Assembly: GCF_011008905.1 (NCBI RefSeq)
Contig: NZ_JAAIVI010000017.1
Coordinates: 558,001-622,000, forward strand
Direction of reading: 5' to 3'
DNA from: Wenzhouxiangella sp. XN201
GTDB lineage: Bacteria > Pseudomonadota > Gammaproteobacteria > Xanthomonadales > Wenzhouxiangellaceae
DNA length: 64,000 bases
Of the stretch, positions 35,074 to 43,631 are shown in pieces. The notes under the pieces are model-generated. The model did no database searches, was not told the DNA's origin, and saw only the letters and a list, made by a program, of their open reading frames with translations. The translations under genes and the position numbers were made by a program. Each line of letters starts with the position of its first letter. Position 1 is the stretch's first letter.

Positions 35074-35625
35074 ATGTCTGCCTTGATTGGTCTATGGCTG
35101 CCCATTGTGATCACCACGGTGGTACTGTTCTTTGCCAGCTTCCTGGCCTGGGCGATCTCGCCGCATCACAAACCAGATGTCAGAAAATGGCCTGACGAAG
35201 ATCGGCTCCTGGAATTCATTCGTGCCAGCGACGCACCACCGGGTGAGTACCTGTTTCCGATGATCGATGAAAAGGATATGAAGGAGGACTGGGCCAAACA
35301 GCGATATGCCGCCGGTCCATGGGGCATGGTCAACGTCTGGCCGGCCCAGCCGAACATGGGAGCCAACATGGTCAAGACCGTGTTGTTCTTCCTGATCGTC
35401 ACAATCGTCATCGCACACCTGGGGACACTGACACTCCCCGCCGGTGCCTCCTTTGAACGGGTCTTCCATATCGTTGGCCTGATTGCAGTTCTGGCCCATA
35501 CCACCGGCGGAATCTGTCGTGAAATCTGGTTTACCCGCCCACTGCGAGCCAAGGTCATGGATGTCGTCGACGGTGTGGTCTATGGCCTGATCACCGGCCT
35601 GACATTCGCACTAATGTGGCCATGA
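35074..35625 (+). CDS. Small membrane protein, function unknown
   Basis: 183 residues from the ATG at 35074 (GGGAG upstream). Hydrophobic spans at about 8-30, 105-125, 135-155 and 165-182. A conserved-looking segment between the first and second spans, YAAGPWGMVNVWPAQPNMGA, has a tryptophan pattern, and the charged loop ASDAPPGEYLFPMIDEKDM faces one side. I recognise no family with confidence. The gene stands alone between divergent and same-strand neighbours. Confidence 0.6.
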   Translation: MSALIGLWLPIVITTVVLFFASFLAWAISPHHKPDVRKWPDEDRLLEFIRASDAPPGEYLFPMIDEKDMKEDWAKQRYAAGPWGMVNVWPAQPNMGANMVKTVLFFLIVTIVIAHLGTLTLPAGASFERVFHIVGLIAVLAHTTGGICREIWFTRPLRAKVMDVVDGVVYGLITGLTFALMWP

Positions 35626-35705
35626 ATCCTCAAGGCAAGGGATTCGCGGTAGTCATAATGCAGGTCGCTGGCGGACGCTCTGCAGGTTCTGGGTGTGGTG
35701 GCGTA

Positions 35706-35720
35706 CAGACCACCGGGTGA
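35706..35720. repeat. 15-base repeat, copy 1
   Basis: CAGACCACCGGGTGA recurs exactly at 39156-39170. In both places it follows GGYTGGCG/GGTGGCG-like bases, so the shared block is about 25 bases. The preceding GGTGG can pair with CCACC. Confidence 0.5.
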
Positions 35721-35773
35721 TCGGACTTTAGCTTGGTATGGGTTCACCGGAGGTCGTACAGACGTAAGCAGTA

Positions 35774-36631
35774 ATGAAATGGGAACGCGCACGCAAGAGC
35801 CGTAATGTCGAGGATCGTCGCGGCCGTCGAGTGGCGGCCGGCGGTGGGCTTGGACTCGGTGGCATCGCAATCGTGGTCGTGATCAGCCTGCTTTTCGGCC
35901 AGAATCCCCTGGAACTGCTCGGCCTGGTATCCGAGACTCGGACGACGGTCGATGATTCACCAGGCGCGTCTGCGCCCGATCCGACCGACGAGGACAGCCA
36001 GTTTGTTGCCGCCATCCTTGGCGAGACTGAAGACGTCTGGCGCGTCCTCTTCGAATCACGCGGCGCGATCTACCCGGCGCCTACGCTGGTGCTTTTCACG
36101 GGACAGGTGCGTTCGGCTTGCGGCAGCGCAAGCAGCGCGATGGGTCCCTTCTACTGCCCCGGCGATCGCAAGGTCTACATCGACCTGTCGTTTTTCGACG
36201 AGATGGAGCGGCGTCTTGGCGGCGGTGGCGACTTTGCCGAAGCCTATGTGATTGCCCATGAAGTCGGACATCACGTGCAGGGGGTCACGGGGTCGGCGGA
36301 TGCCGTTAACGACGCGCGACGTGCTGGTCGCGAGATCGACGGCGACGGTGGACTGCTGGTGCGCCAGGAACTCCAGGCGGATTGCTATGCCGGGGTCTGG
36401 GCCCATCATGCCCAGAATCGTCATCAATGGCTGGAGGCCGGTGACGTTGAAGAAGCGCTGGCAACCGCCAGCGCCATCGGAGACGATCGGCTTCAGCGGC
36501 AATCTCGCGGCGTGGTGGTGCCAGACGCCTTTACGCACGGCTCGGCCAGACAGCGCGTGCGCTGGTTCCGAACCGGTTTCGAGCACGGCGAACCCACGCG
36601 CTGCGACACCTTCGAAGCCACCGCCCTTTGA
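35774..36631 (+). CDS. Neutral zinc metallopeptidase, YpfJ family
   Basis: 285 residues. One membrane helix near the N-terminus (GGIAIVVVISLLFGQNP, about 29-45) followed by a periplasmic or cytosolic-facing catalytic part. The zinc site is HEVGHH (His162, His166/167) and the partner segment 'QELQADCYAGVWAHHAQ' carries the third ligand, as in YpfJ/KPN_02809. The family's 'GPFYCPGDRKVYIDLSFF' is also present. Physiological substrate unknown. It is single-gene, on the same strand as the DedA-like gene downstream. Confidence 0.9.
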   Translation: MKWERARKSRNVEDRRGRRVAAGGGLGLGGIAIVVVISLLFGQNPLELLGLVSETRTTVDDSPGASAPDPTDEDSQFVAAILGETEDVWRVLFESRGAIYPAPTLVLFTGQVRSACGSASSAMGPFYCPGDRKVYIDLSFFDEMERRLGGGGDFAEAYVIAHEVGHHVQGVTGSADAVNDARRAGREIDGDGGLLVRQELQADCYAGVWAHHAQNRHQWLEAGDVEEALATASAIGDDRLQRQSRGVVVPDAFTHGSARQRVRWFRTGFEHGEPTRCDTFEATAL

Positions 36632-36825
36632 CCAGCCGGCAGGCGAACACCCGCGATTCTGGCTTTTCTCGGTCGAGCCTGATTTCAGCTACAGGGTGCT
36701 GCCCCGGGTCAGAATAGTTTGTTTATACTCGGCAATGGGGGGTGGCGCTGAACGATCGTGCTGGTGATCGGGGCACCTCGTCCGATGGTTCGACCTATAC
36801 GACATCATCCGACAGACCTGGATTC

Positions 36826-38217
36826 ATGGACAAACTCCTCCAGCCGCTACTCGAGCTTCCCCCTTTCACGGTCTACCTGCTGATCGGGCTGCTTTGCTGG
36901 TCCGAGGGTGCATTCTTCCTCGGATTCGTGACGCCGGGGGAACTCGCCGTCGTGACCGGTGGGATCCTCGCATCGCGCGGTCATGTCGAGATGGATATTC
37001 TGCTGGGGGTCGTGGTGTTCGCGACCATTGCGGGCAACGCCACCGGTTTCTACGTGGGTCGCCGCTGGGGAGCCGGAATGTTGGGGTGGGCTCCGCTGCA
37101 GAGATTTTTTGGTCCTTCGATTCGGAGAACGCAGGACTTCATGTACCGACGGGGGGAGTGGGCCATTGCGCTGAGCCGGGTATCCACGCCGACTCGAATC
37201 GTCGTGCCGTTTCTCGCAGGCGCGTCCGAGGTTCGCTATCGTCGGTTCGTGCTGCTCGATGTGCCGGCGAGCCTGGTCTGGGCCCTCGTGTATGCCACGC
37301 TCGGATACGTTCTGGGTGCGTCCTGGGACGTCATCAAGGAGGTGAGCGGAACCGCTGCCCTGCTGGTTCTGATTCTGTTCCTTCTGGCCGTAGTCATTCG
37401 GTGGGTGGCCGCCCGCGTCGCCGCACACCGGCGTCGGGTTGAGGCTTTGTTCCGGCTGACGCTGCGGGTAACCGGTACCCGGGGCATCGCACGTACGCTC
37501 GCTCCCGGTTTCCGCTGGCTAAACCGACGATTCGACCCACGGTTGGCTCAGGGGCTGAGCCTGACGCTGGGCTTTCTCGCCCTCGTGGGGGCGATCGGGG
37601 GTGTCGGCCTGGTGTTCAGTCAGACTCAGGCGGTTCGGGGTCTGGCATTGATCGATTTTCCCGTGCTCGAGTGGATGGGCAACACCCGAACCGAAGAGGC
37701 GGTTTCGATTGCACGGAGCGTGCTGCTGGCATTTCACTGGCCCGGAGTCGTCGGCCTGGCCGTGCCGCTGATGGCCTTCGCGTTGTGGCGGGCAGGATGG
37801 GTCGCGTCGATCCGAATCGGCGTCGGAGTTGTTGGCGCGGCGGGAGGCGCCTATTTCCTCGATCGTTTCGTGCTCGAAGGGCACGTTCCGGGTGCGGAGT
37901 TTCCCTCGGTGCCGGTTGCCGTTTCAGCAGTGCTGCTCGTTCATATGACCGCGCTGACGGCCAGAATCCTGGATTGGGGCGGTGCAGTGGCAAGTGCGGC
38001 GGTCGGCACGTTCGTCCTGTTCACAATAGGGTTGGGAACGGTCGTGGCCGGGTGGGCAGCGCCTTCGGGAATCGCTCTGGGGCTGGCCCTGGGGATGGCC
38101 TGGGCGACGGCGCTGGAACTGCCCGGGACTGCCTTGCGATCCGAGCCTTCTTCCCCGGAGGAGGCGGAGCCAGGCAATCCGCCATCGCGTGGGAGGAACG
38201 AGCCTCCGCTTGGGTGA
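36826..38217 (+). CDS. DedA family membrane protein with a degenerate PAP2-like C-terminal half
   Basis: 463 residues from the ATG at 36826; a GTG at 36742 in the same frame would add 28 residues but has no separated ribosome site. The first half is a DedA/SNARE-associated domain: SEGAFFLGFVTPGELAVVTG, NATGFYVGRRWG, RGEWAIALSRVSTPTRIVVP and FLAGASEVRYRRF. The second half (about 240-430) has six helices aligned with PAP2 phosphatases, but the motifs are altered: PSGH reads PSVP, and the S-R-x5-H-x3-D region reads GLGTVVAGWAAPSGIALG. Known DedA-PAP2 fusions are lipid phosphatases coupled to transport. Here the phosphatase half is likely inactive. Confidence 0.85.
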   Translation: MDKLLQPLLELPPFTVYLLIGLLCWSEGAFFLGFVTPGELAVVTGGILASRGHVEMDILLGVVVFATIAGNATGFYVGRRWGAGMLGWAPLQRFFGPSIRRTQDFMYRRGEWAIALSRVSTPTRIVVPFLAGASEVRYRRFVLLDVPASLVWALVYATLGYVLGASWDVIKEVSGTAALLVLILFLLAVVIRWVAARVAAHRRRVEALFRLTLRVTGTRGIARTLAPGFRWLNRRFDPRLAQGLSLTLGFLALVGAIGGVGLVFSQTQAVRGLALIDFPVLEWMGNTRTEEAVSIARSVLLAFHWPGVVGLAVPLMAFALWRAGWVASIRIGVGVVGAAGGAYFLDRFVLEGHVPGAEFPSVPVAVSAVLLVHMTALTARILDWGGAVASAAVGTFVLFTIGLGTVVAGWAAPSGIALGLALGMAWATALELPGTALRSEPSSPEEAEPGNPPSRGRNEPPLG

Positions 38218-38227
38218 TGCGAGCGCT

Positions 38228-38704
38228 TCAGCGTTGGCGCTGCGACCGACGCAGGGACTCGGACTCTGAATAGCGCGTATACAGGTCCATCAGCACGTGG
38301 CGGAAACGGTCGCTGTAACCGGCCGCAATGCCCAGCGCCAGCGTCGTAAGCGCTGCCCGGTCCGGATGATTTCGGATCCACTCGCTCAGCACCGGATCGG
38401 CGTGTTCGCGCAGGAATTGCTCAAGATCTTCGCGAAGATCGAGGTCCTCCGAATCCGACCGAGCGCCTGATTTCGGTGAAACGTCGCGGCTGGCGTTGGC
38501 AATCCGCGCGATCACCAGAATCAGAGCGATCAGTACGATGCCGCAGGCGGCCGTTACCAACGCGGCCAGTTTCGGCGGCAAGATCTCGCTGAAGGCGAAA
38601 TAGCCGGCGAGGCCAAGAAACGCGAACACGCACAACGCCAAGGGTACGACCAACGCCGTCACCAACGCGCCGGTTTCAACGCGCTTCTTAAGCTTCTTCA
38701 GCAT
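38228..38704 (-). CDS. Membrane protein with holin-III/DUF-type two-helix pattern
   Basis: 158 residues. A basic N-terminus (MLKKLKKRVE) precedes two adjacent helices (about 12-35 and 45-66), followed by a polar acidic region (SDSEDLDLREDLEQFLREHAD) and a weak amphipathic segment (ALTTLALGIAAGYSDRFRH). The two-helix pattern resembles the phage-holin III / YqjE-like proteins usually found next to ElaB/YqjD-type genes. The gene upstream on the same strand (38733-39008) is of that type, so the pair is probably one operon. No role assigned. Confidence 0.65.
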   Translation of the reverse strand: MLKKLKKRVETGALVTALVVPLALCVFAFLGLAGYFAFSEILPPKLAALVTAACGIVLIALILVIARIANASRDVSPKSGARSDSEDLDLREDLEQFLREHADPVLSEWIRNHPDRAALTTLALGIAAGYSDRFRHVLMDLYTRYSESESLRRSQRQR

Positions 38705-38732
38705 TGCACTTTCCGGAAATCAGCAATCGGCT

Positions 38733-39008
38733 TCAGCGGCTGAGCAGCTTGCCGAGGATGATGCCGAGACCGAGCGCCGCTGCCATGCTGGTCATCGGGC
38801 GTTCTTCGACTTCCTTTTCGAACGCGCTCCAACTCTGGCGGGCCTGTTCGCGCGACTGATCGGCCGCGGCGCGAATTCGGTCGCGGCCTTCGTCGGTAGC
38901 CGACCGTGCCAGCTTGGAAACCGTCTTTCTCATTTCCGAGAGCTCACTCTTCAGGGACGAATACTCTTCCTTCAGCTCCTTGAGTTCCTTGTCCATTGCA
39001 GTGGCCAT
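38733..39008 (-). CDS. DUF883/ElaB-YqjD family protein
   Basis: 91 residues from the ATG at 39008, with GGAGGG five bases upstream. It starts with a long charged coiled-coil helix (KELKELKEEYSSLKSELSEM and onward), followed by 'RDRIRAAADQSREQARQSW' and a C-terminal hydrophobic anchor MTSMAAALGLGIILGKLLSR. This is the DUF883 pattern of membrane-tethered ribosome-associated proteins ElaB/YqjD/YgaM, which affect growth arrest in stationary phase. It is followed 28 bases later by a two-helix membrane gene (operon inferred). Confidence 0.85.
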   Translation of the reverse strand: MATAMDKELKELKEEYSSLKSELSEMRKTVSKLARSATDEGRDRIRAAADQSREQARQSWSAFEKEVEERPMTSMAAALGLGIILGKLLSR

Positions 39009-39155
39009 GGGCCCTCCTGTGACGCGTAATTTGACAAAGAATCGTTCGAATAGAATAACACCGGACGAGAATCTGGGCGACAAACGGGGCAGAACCGGGT
39101 ATACCTGCTACTTTGGCTGGTGCTGCGTCTTCGCATGGTTCGGTGGGCTGGCGAG

Positions 39156-39170
39156 CAGACCACCGGGTGA
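39156..39170. repeat. 15-base repeat, copy 2
   Basis: Exact second copy of CAGACCACCGGGTGA seen at 35706-35720, in the intergenic region between the DUF883 gene and the DUF305 gene. Confidence 0.5.
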
Positions 39171-39268
39171 GCGGGGTGCTACCCGCGCGCTGTGGTCGGT
39201 GAGAAGCCTGATTGACCAGTGCCTGATTGAGCGCGTGGCCGGGTCTTATGCACGACGGAGGAACTAGT

Positions 39269-39826
39269 ATGGATCAACAAAAGGAAATGGCGGGGATGGG
39301 ATGGGGCCGTTTTGCGGCGATGATTGCAACATCAACGATCATCATGGTCTTTCTGATGTATCAGCTTGTCTACTCACTCGACCATGCATACGTGAGCCTG
39401 AACCGCCTGATTGCTTCATTGGTAATGGGGTGCGTCATGGCTGTAGTGATGTTGTCCTTCATGTGGTCTATGTACAAAGGGCTGGGAACCAAAATTGGAG
39501 TTCTCGTATTAGCCGCGCTGTTGGCGACAGGGTTTCTATACATTAATAGAAGCCAATCTTTGATCGGGGATGTCGAATTCATGAAATCCATGATTCCGCA
39601 TCATTCGATTGCCATAAACAACTCGCGCAAGGCGAGCATCAGCGATCCACGCGTCCGCGAGCTGGCTGATGAAATCATTGCAGCTCAGGTCCGCGAGATC
39701 GCAGTGATGAAGTTGCTCCTGGAGGATATTGAGCAGAATGGAGAGCGTCAGGAAAAGGCGCTTGCCCCGCGATCCACCGAAGTGACGCCGGAGATGCAGC
39801 GCGAGATCGAGAAGGCGGTGCAGTGA
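39269..39826 (+). CDS. DUF305 domain membrane protein
   Basis: 185 residues from the ATG at 39269, with GGAGGA at 39257-39262. Three hydrophobic spans (about 14-34, 44-66, 72-92) precede the DUF305 core: [19 protein letters not shown] (about 105-123), then [20 protein letters not shown]. The M-I-P-H-H motif marks the four-helix DUF305 family, often found near copper or metal-handling genes, though none is adjacent here. Membrane-bound variants have this N-terminal helix block. Confidence 0.9.
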   Translation: MDQQKEMAGMGWGRFAAMIATSTIIMVFLMYQLVYSLDHAYVSLNRLIASLVMGCVMAVVMLSFMWSMYKGLGTKIGVLVLAALLATGFLYINRSQSLIGDVEFMKSMIPHHSIAINNSRKASISDPRVRELADEIIAAQVREIAVMKLLLEDIEQNGERQEKALAPRSTEVTPEMQREIEKAVQ

Positions 39827-39961
39827 AGCGGTGGAACTTCTTGAGCGAGTGGCGCGCTGGATAGGGGTCAGCGGCGTTACGGCAACTGACTGGTATGGTG
39901 AACTGAAACCAAGCGAGTAGGTAGTCGAGCAAAGTACTTTTGCTTGCCTGGCGGAGGCAAC

Positions 39962-41236
39962 ATGAGGTCACTTTCAAGCACAGGGTTCGCGCTGTTCGGT
40001 GCAGCGCTGGTCGCGATCAGCTATGGGCTCGCGCGCTTTGCCTTCGGGCTGTTCGTGCCTCCAATCCGCGCCGACCTGGCGCTGACGCCGGATGTGATCG
40101 GCATCATCGGCGCGCTGCCACTGATCAGTTTCTTGCTGGCCACGCTGGTCGCGCCGCTCGCCGCCGATCGCCTCGGTGCCCGCTACACGGCGGTACTGTC
40201 GGGTGGTTTCGGTGTCGTCGGCCTCGTGCTGATCAGCCTGGCCTCCGGTGCCCTGTCGCTTGGCCTGGGGGTGTTCGCTTGCGGCGTCTGCACCGGCCTG
40301 ATGATGCCGGCGCTCACGGCTGCCATGCAGGCGCTGGTGAAACGTTCATTGCACGGGCGCGTCAGCTCGGTCATGAATGCAGGTACCAGCATCGGTGTGG
40401 CCGTTGCCGTCCCGGCGGTCCTGTTCCTGTCCGGTGCCTGGCGTTTCGCGTACGTATCCTTTGCGGTCCTGGCGGGTGTCGGTGTGATTGCTGCGTGGTA
40501 CTTCATTCCCTCGGTGTCGCGGATCATGCCGGCCAATGCCGCGCCGCCGCCGCCGATCAGCGCCCTGCAATGGTCGCGGCTGTTCCGGTTGTCGCTGTTT
40601 GCATTCGTGATGGGTTTCGTCTCTGCGGCGTACTGGATCTTCGCGCCCGATCTGGTGGTCAGTCTCGGCGGTTTGCCGCCTGGCGCAACCGGGTGGCTGT
40701 GGCTGGCGGTCGGCATTGCAGGTCTTGGTGGCGCCGTGGCAGCCGACCTGGCCGATCGCAACAATCCGCCCATTACGCACGCGCTGATGCTGATGATGAT
40801 GTCCGCGAGCCTGGCACTGCTCGCCGCCAGCCCCGGTCAGCTGGTGCTCGCGGCGTTTTCCGCGCTGGTCTTCGGCCTGGCTTACATGAGCCTGACGGGG
40901 CTCTACCTGTTGACCGGAATTCGCCTGTTGCCGGGCCGACTTTCGATGGGGCCAGTGCTGCCATTCATGGCCTGTGCGCTCGGGCAGGCGGTCGGTTCCC
41001 CCGTGGTCGGTGTGCTGGTCAATGAATTCGGTTATGCCGATGCGTTTGCCATGTTCTCCACGATTGGCATCGTGGTGGCGCTTTTGTCACCGCTTTACCC
41101 GCGCTACATTGAGCACGAGCCTGAGGAGGAACAGGAAGAGGACGAAACCGGTCTCCAGGCGGCATACGATCACCAGCTCCAGGGCGAGGATGGCGAGCCA
41201 CTCAGGCCTGCCACCGGAAATGCCCGGAGTCCGTAA
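39962..41236 (+). CDS. Major facilitator superfamily transporter
   Basis: 424 residues from the ATG at 39962 with GGAGG at 39953-39957. Twelve hydrophobic spans in two halves separated by a loop near residue 200. The first half has GLARFAFGLFVPPIRADL, LAADRLGARYTAV (loop 2-3, the D-R-x-G-x-R motif of MFS) and 'GVCTGLMMPALTAAMQALV'. Pattern resembles the CynX/YbfB-type MFS subgroup. The C-terminal tail (EHEPEEEQEEDETG) is acidic and cytoplasmic. Substrate unknown. A SDR oxidoreductase gene follows 22 bases after the stop, so a two-gene unit is likely. Confidence 0.88.
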   Translation: MRSLSSTGFALFGAALVAISYGLARFAFGLFVPPIRADLALTPDVIGIIGALPLISFLLATLVAPLAADRLGARYTAVLSGGFGVVGLVLISLASGALSLGLGVFACGVCTGLMMPALTAAMQALVKRSLHGRVSSVMNAGTSIGVAVAVPAVLFLSGAWRFAYVSFAVLAGVGVIAAWYFIPSVSRIMPANAAPPPPISALQWSRLFRLSLFAFVMGFVSAAYWIFAPDLVVSLGGLPPGATGWLWLAVGIAGLGGAVAADLADRNNPPITHALMLMMMSASLALLAASPGQLVLAAFSALVFGLAYMSLTGLYLLTGIRLLPGRLSMGPVLPFMACALGQAVGSPVVGVLVNEFGYADAFAMFSTIGIVVALLSPLYPRYIEHEPEEEQEEDETGLQAAYDHQLQGEDGEPLRPATGNARSP

Positions 41237-41258
41237 TCAGCAATCATAGGGAGCGGTC

Positions 41259-42089
41259 ATGACGGACGTCGTCGTAGTCATCGGATCGGGAGCGATCGGT
41301 CAAGCCATCGCGCGCCGCGTCAGCGCAGGCAATAAGGTGTTGCTCGCCGACTTGCATCGCGAAAATGCCGAGGCTGTCGCGAAAGTGATGGGTGATGCCG
41401 GGTTCGATGTGCGTCCGACAACCGTGGATGTCACTTCTCGAGAATCTGTTGCAGGTCTGGTCGAGGAGGCTGCGGGACTTGGAGATATCACCGGGGTCAT
41501 ACACTCTGCCGGCGTCTCTCCCTCGAATGCGCCACCGGCCGTCATTTTCAAGGTTGACCTGTATGGTACGGCCGTCGTACTGGAAGCCTTCGGCAACGTG
41601 ATTGCCCGCAATGGATCGGGTCTGGTCGTCTCCTCACAAGCGGGGCACAGGCTGGGGACGTTGACGCCCGAACAGACCAGTGCCTTGGCGACAACACCGG
41701 CCGACGAGCTGCTCGATCTCGCCATGCTGCAGCCCGACCGGGTAACGGATTCGCTACGGGCCTACCAGATTGCCAAGCGCGGGGCCTCGCTTCGGGTGCA
41801 GGCCGAGGCGGTCCGGTGGGCCAGGCGTGGGGCGCGGGTCAACGCCGTCAGCCCCGGCATTGTCGTTACGCCGCTGTCCAGGAAGGAGTTGAGCGGCCCG
41901 AACAGCCAGGGCTACAAGCGCATGATCGAGGTTTGCGCAGCCGGTCGCGCCGGTACACCTGATGAAGTCGGGGCTGTCGGGGCGCTGCTGATGGGGCCGG
42001 AGGGCGCCTTCATCTCCGGCAGTGATTTCCTGATGGATGGCGGGGTTACGGCCGCTTACTGGTATGGCGATCTGGCTCTTCAGGAGTAA
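41259..42089 (+). CDS. Short-chain dehydrogenase/reductase (SDR) family oxidoreductase
   Basis: 276 residues. The nucleotide loop VVIGSGAIGQAIARRV (a G-x-G-x-x-G variant of T-G-x3-G-x-G) is at residues 6-21, the second-strand acidic residue LADLHREN favours NAD, and the active site Y-x3-K reads YQIAKRG (about 168). The N-A-G motif is replaced by HSAGVS. The C-terminal end GAFISGSDFLMDGGVTAAY is the standard SDR substrate-lid end. Substrate unknown; co-directional with the preceding transporter, with which it could share a pathway (inference). Confidence 0.88.
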   Translation: MTDVVVVIGSGAIGQAIARRVSAGNKVLLADLHRENAEAVAKVMGDAGFDVRPTTVDVTSRESVAGLVEEAAGLGDITGVIHSAGVSPSNAPPAVIFKVDLYGTAVVLEAFGNVIARNGSGLVVSSQAGHRLGTLTPEQTSALATTPADELLDLAMLQPDRVTDSLRAYQIAKRGASLRVQAEAVRWARRGARVNAVSPGIVVTPLSRKELSGPNSQGYKRMIEVCAAGRAGTPDEVGAVGALLMGPEGAFISGSDFLMDGGVTAAYWYGDLALQE

Positions 42090-42128
42090 GGAGTCGGAGA
42101 TTCTTGATCGACACAACGGGCCTGCATT

Positions 42129-43427
42129 TCAGTCTCGTCTTGCCAGCCAGTAAATAACCGTGCCGACGGCCAGCACGAGCGCCGTGGCCAGTACCGATTG
42201 CAGGCTGATCTGGATCAGTAGCAGGCTACAGGCGGCGAAGGCAATGACGGGAATGAGCCAGCCGCCGGGCAAACGGAAGCTGGCGGAGTTGTTGTCGGCA
42301 GCTTGGGCGCGAAGCCGCGGCATGGCGCCGATGCAGGCCATGTAAATCAGGACGCGCACCAGCGCGCTCATGGCTGCCAGCCAGACGAATGATCCAAACA
42401 CCGAAAGCAGCAGGGTCAGTGCCGTAAAGAAAATTATGGAATTGGCTGGCGTGTGATACTCGGCATGAACGCGCCCGAACCAGGCCGGGAAGTTGCCGTC
42501 TCGCGCCAGCGCATAGGTCAAGCGGGGTGCGGAGATCATGGTGCCGGCGACATTGCCGCCCACCGATACCACCACGCCGATGGTCAGCAAGAGCGCGCCG
42601 GCCGGTCCCATCAAGACTTCGGCCACATCGACCAGCGCGCGCTCGGATTCGGCCAGGTCGGGTAGGGCGGCCACGCTGATGGCCTGGATCAGTACGTAGA
42701 AAACGGTCGCCACGCCGAGCGCGCCGAACAACGCCATCGGCATCGCGCGCGACGGATTTCTGACTTCGCCCGCTGGCACCAGGGCCGACTCCCAGCCGAC
42801 AAAGGCATAGATGACCAGCAATGCAGCGGTGGCGAAATCGCCGATCGCCGGTGGTGCCTGGCCGGCAAGGGAACTGCCGGCCGGCGCCAGCCAGGCCAGG
42901 CCGAAGATGACCAGGCTGATCAGCGGAATCAATTTCAGTACGGTAAGCACGCCGAGCGATCCCACGGCGCGCTTGATGCCGGTGACATTGATCCAGCACA
43001 GGCTGCCGAGAATACCGGCCATCAGTGCGACCCGGATCCAGCCTTCTTCGGCGGCCGGCCACAGGTAGCCCAGCGAGACGATGAGCAGGTTCAGGTTGGC
43101 CGCATACGCGGTCAGCCGCGCGATGTAGAAGGCCCAGCCGGTCTGGAACCCGGCAAAGCGTCCGAAAGCCGTGTCGATGTAGAGGATGGGTCCGCCGGTG
43201 CGATCGAAGCGCGAGGCGATCTCGGCAAAGCACAGCATGATCACGCCCAGCAGCAAGGCGCAGGCAACAAAGACCAACGGGCTCCAGGCCCCGGTCAGGG
43301 CCGCGGCCCCGGCCGGTACTCCGAAAATGCCGGCTCCGATCATGCCGTTCAAGGCCAGCAGGCCGATGCCGAGCGCTCCGAGTCGGCGTACCAGGCCCTC
43401 ATCTACTGGACGGTGGGATGATTCCAT
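42129..43427 (-). CDS. APC family amino-acid permease
   Basis: 432 residues with twelve hydrophobic spans. The first helix region is the APC signature: GLLALNGMIGAGIFGVPAGA (G-x-G-I/V-F-G), with ITGVKRAVG-like sequence 'VTGIKRAVGSLGVLTVLKLI' mid-protein and 'SAPRLTYALARDGNFPAWFG' near helix 8. This is the APC pattern for amino-acid import or exchange in the inner membrane. It is convergent with the SDR gene and not in an operon. Confidence 0.9.
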   Translation of the reverse strand: MESSHRPVDEGLVRRLGALGIGLLALNGMIGAGIFGVPAGAAALTGAWSPLVFVACALLLGVIMLCFAEIASRFDRTGGPILYIDTAFGRFAGFQTGWAFYIARLTAYAANLNLLIVSLGYLWPAAEEGWIRVALMAGILGSLCWINVTGIKRAVGSLGVLTVLKLIPLISLVIFGLAWLAPAGSSLAGQAPPAIGDFATAALLVIYAFVGWESALVPAGEVRNPSRAMPMALFGALGVATVFYVLIQAISVAALPDLAESERALVDVAEVLMGPAGALLLTIGVVVSVGGNVAGTMISAPRLTYALARDGNFPAWFGRVHAEYHTPANSIIFFTALTLLLSVFGSFVWLAAMSALVRVLIYMACIGAMPRLRAQAADNNSASFRLPGGWLIPVIAFAACSLLLIQISLQSVLATALVLAVGTVIYWLARRD

Positions 43428-43587
43428 GCAGTGGATTCTGACACGAAACCCGAAGCCAGCTCAGGAGGTCGCGAGACATGCTGAAAGAGGATGGGCGTAT
43501 TAGTCTCACGGTCTTGGTTTTCACGCATGGTGATTTCAGTGTGGCGGGTTTCGACGGTGTTTGGCGTAAGTAACGGTAGTGCGGTTC

Positions 43588-43606
43588 AATCGAGGTAAAC
43601 TCGATT
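43588..43606. promoter_or_regulatory. Inverted repeat AATCGAG-GTAAA-CTCGATT upstream of the amidase-like gene
   Basis: Seven-base perfect half-sites separated by five bases, ending 25 bases before the ATG at 43632. Candidate regulator site or leader hairpin; no direct evidence of function. Confidence 0.35.
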
Positions 43607-43631
43607 TGACTATGGGCGGAATCGTCGAAGA

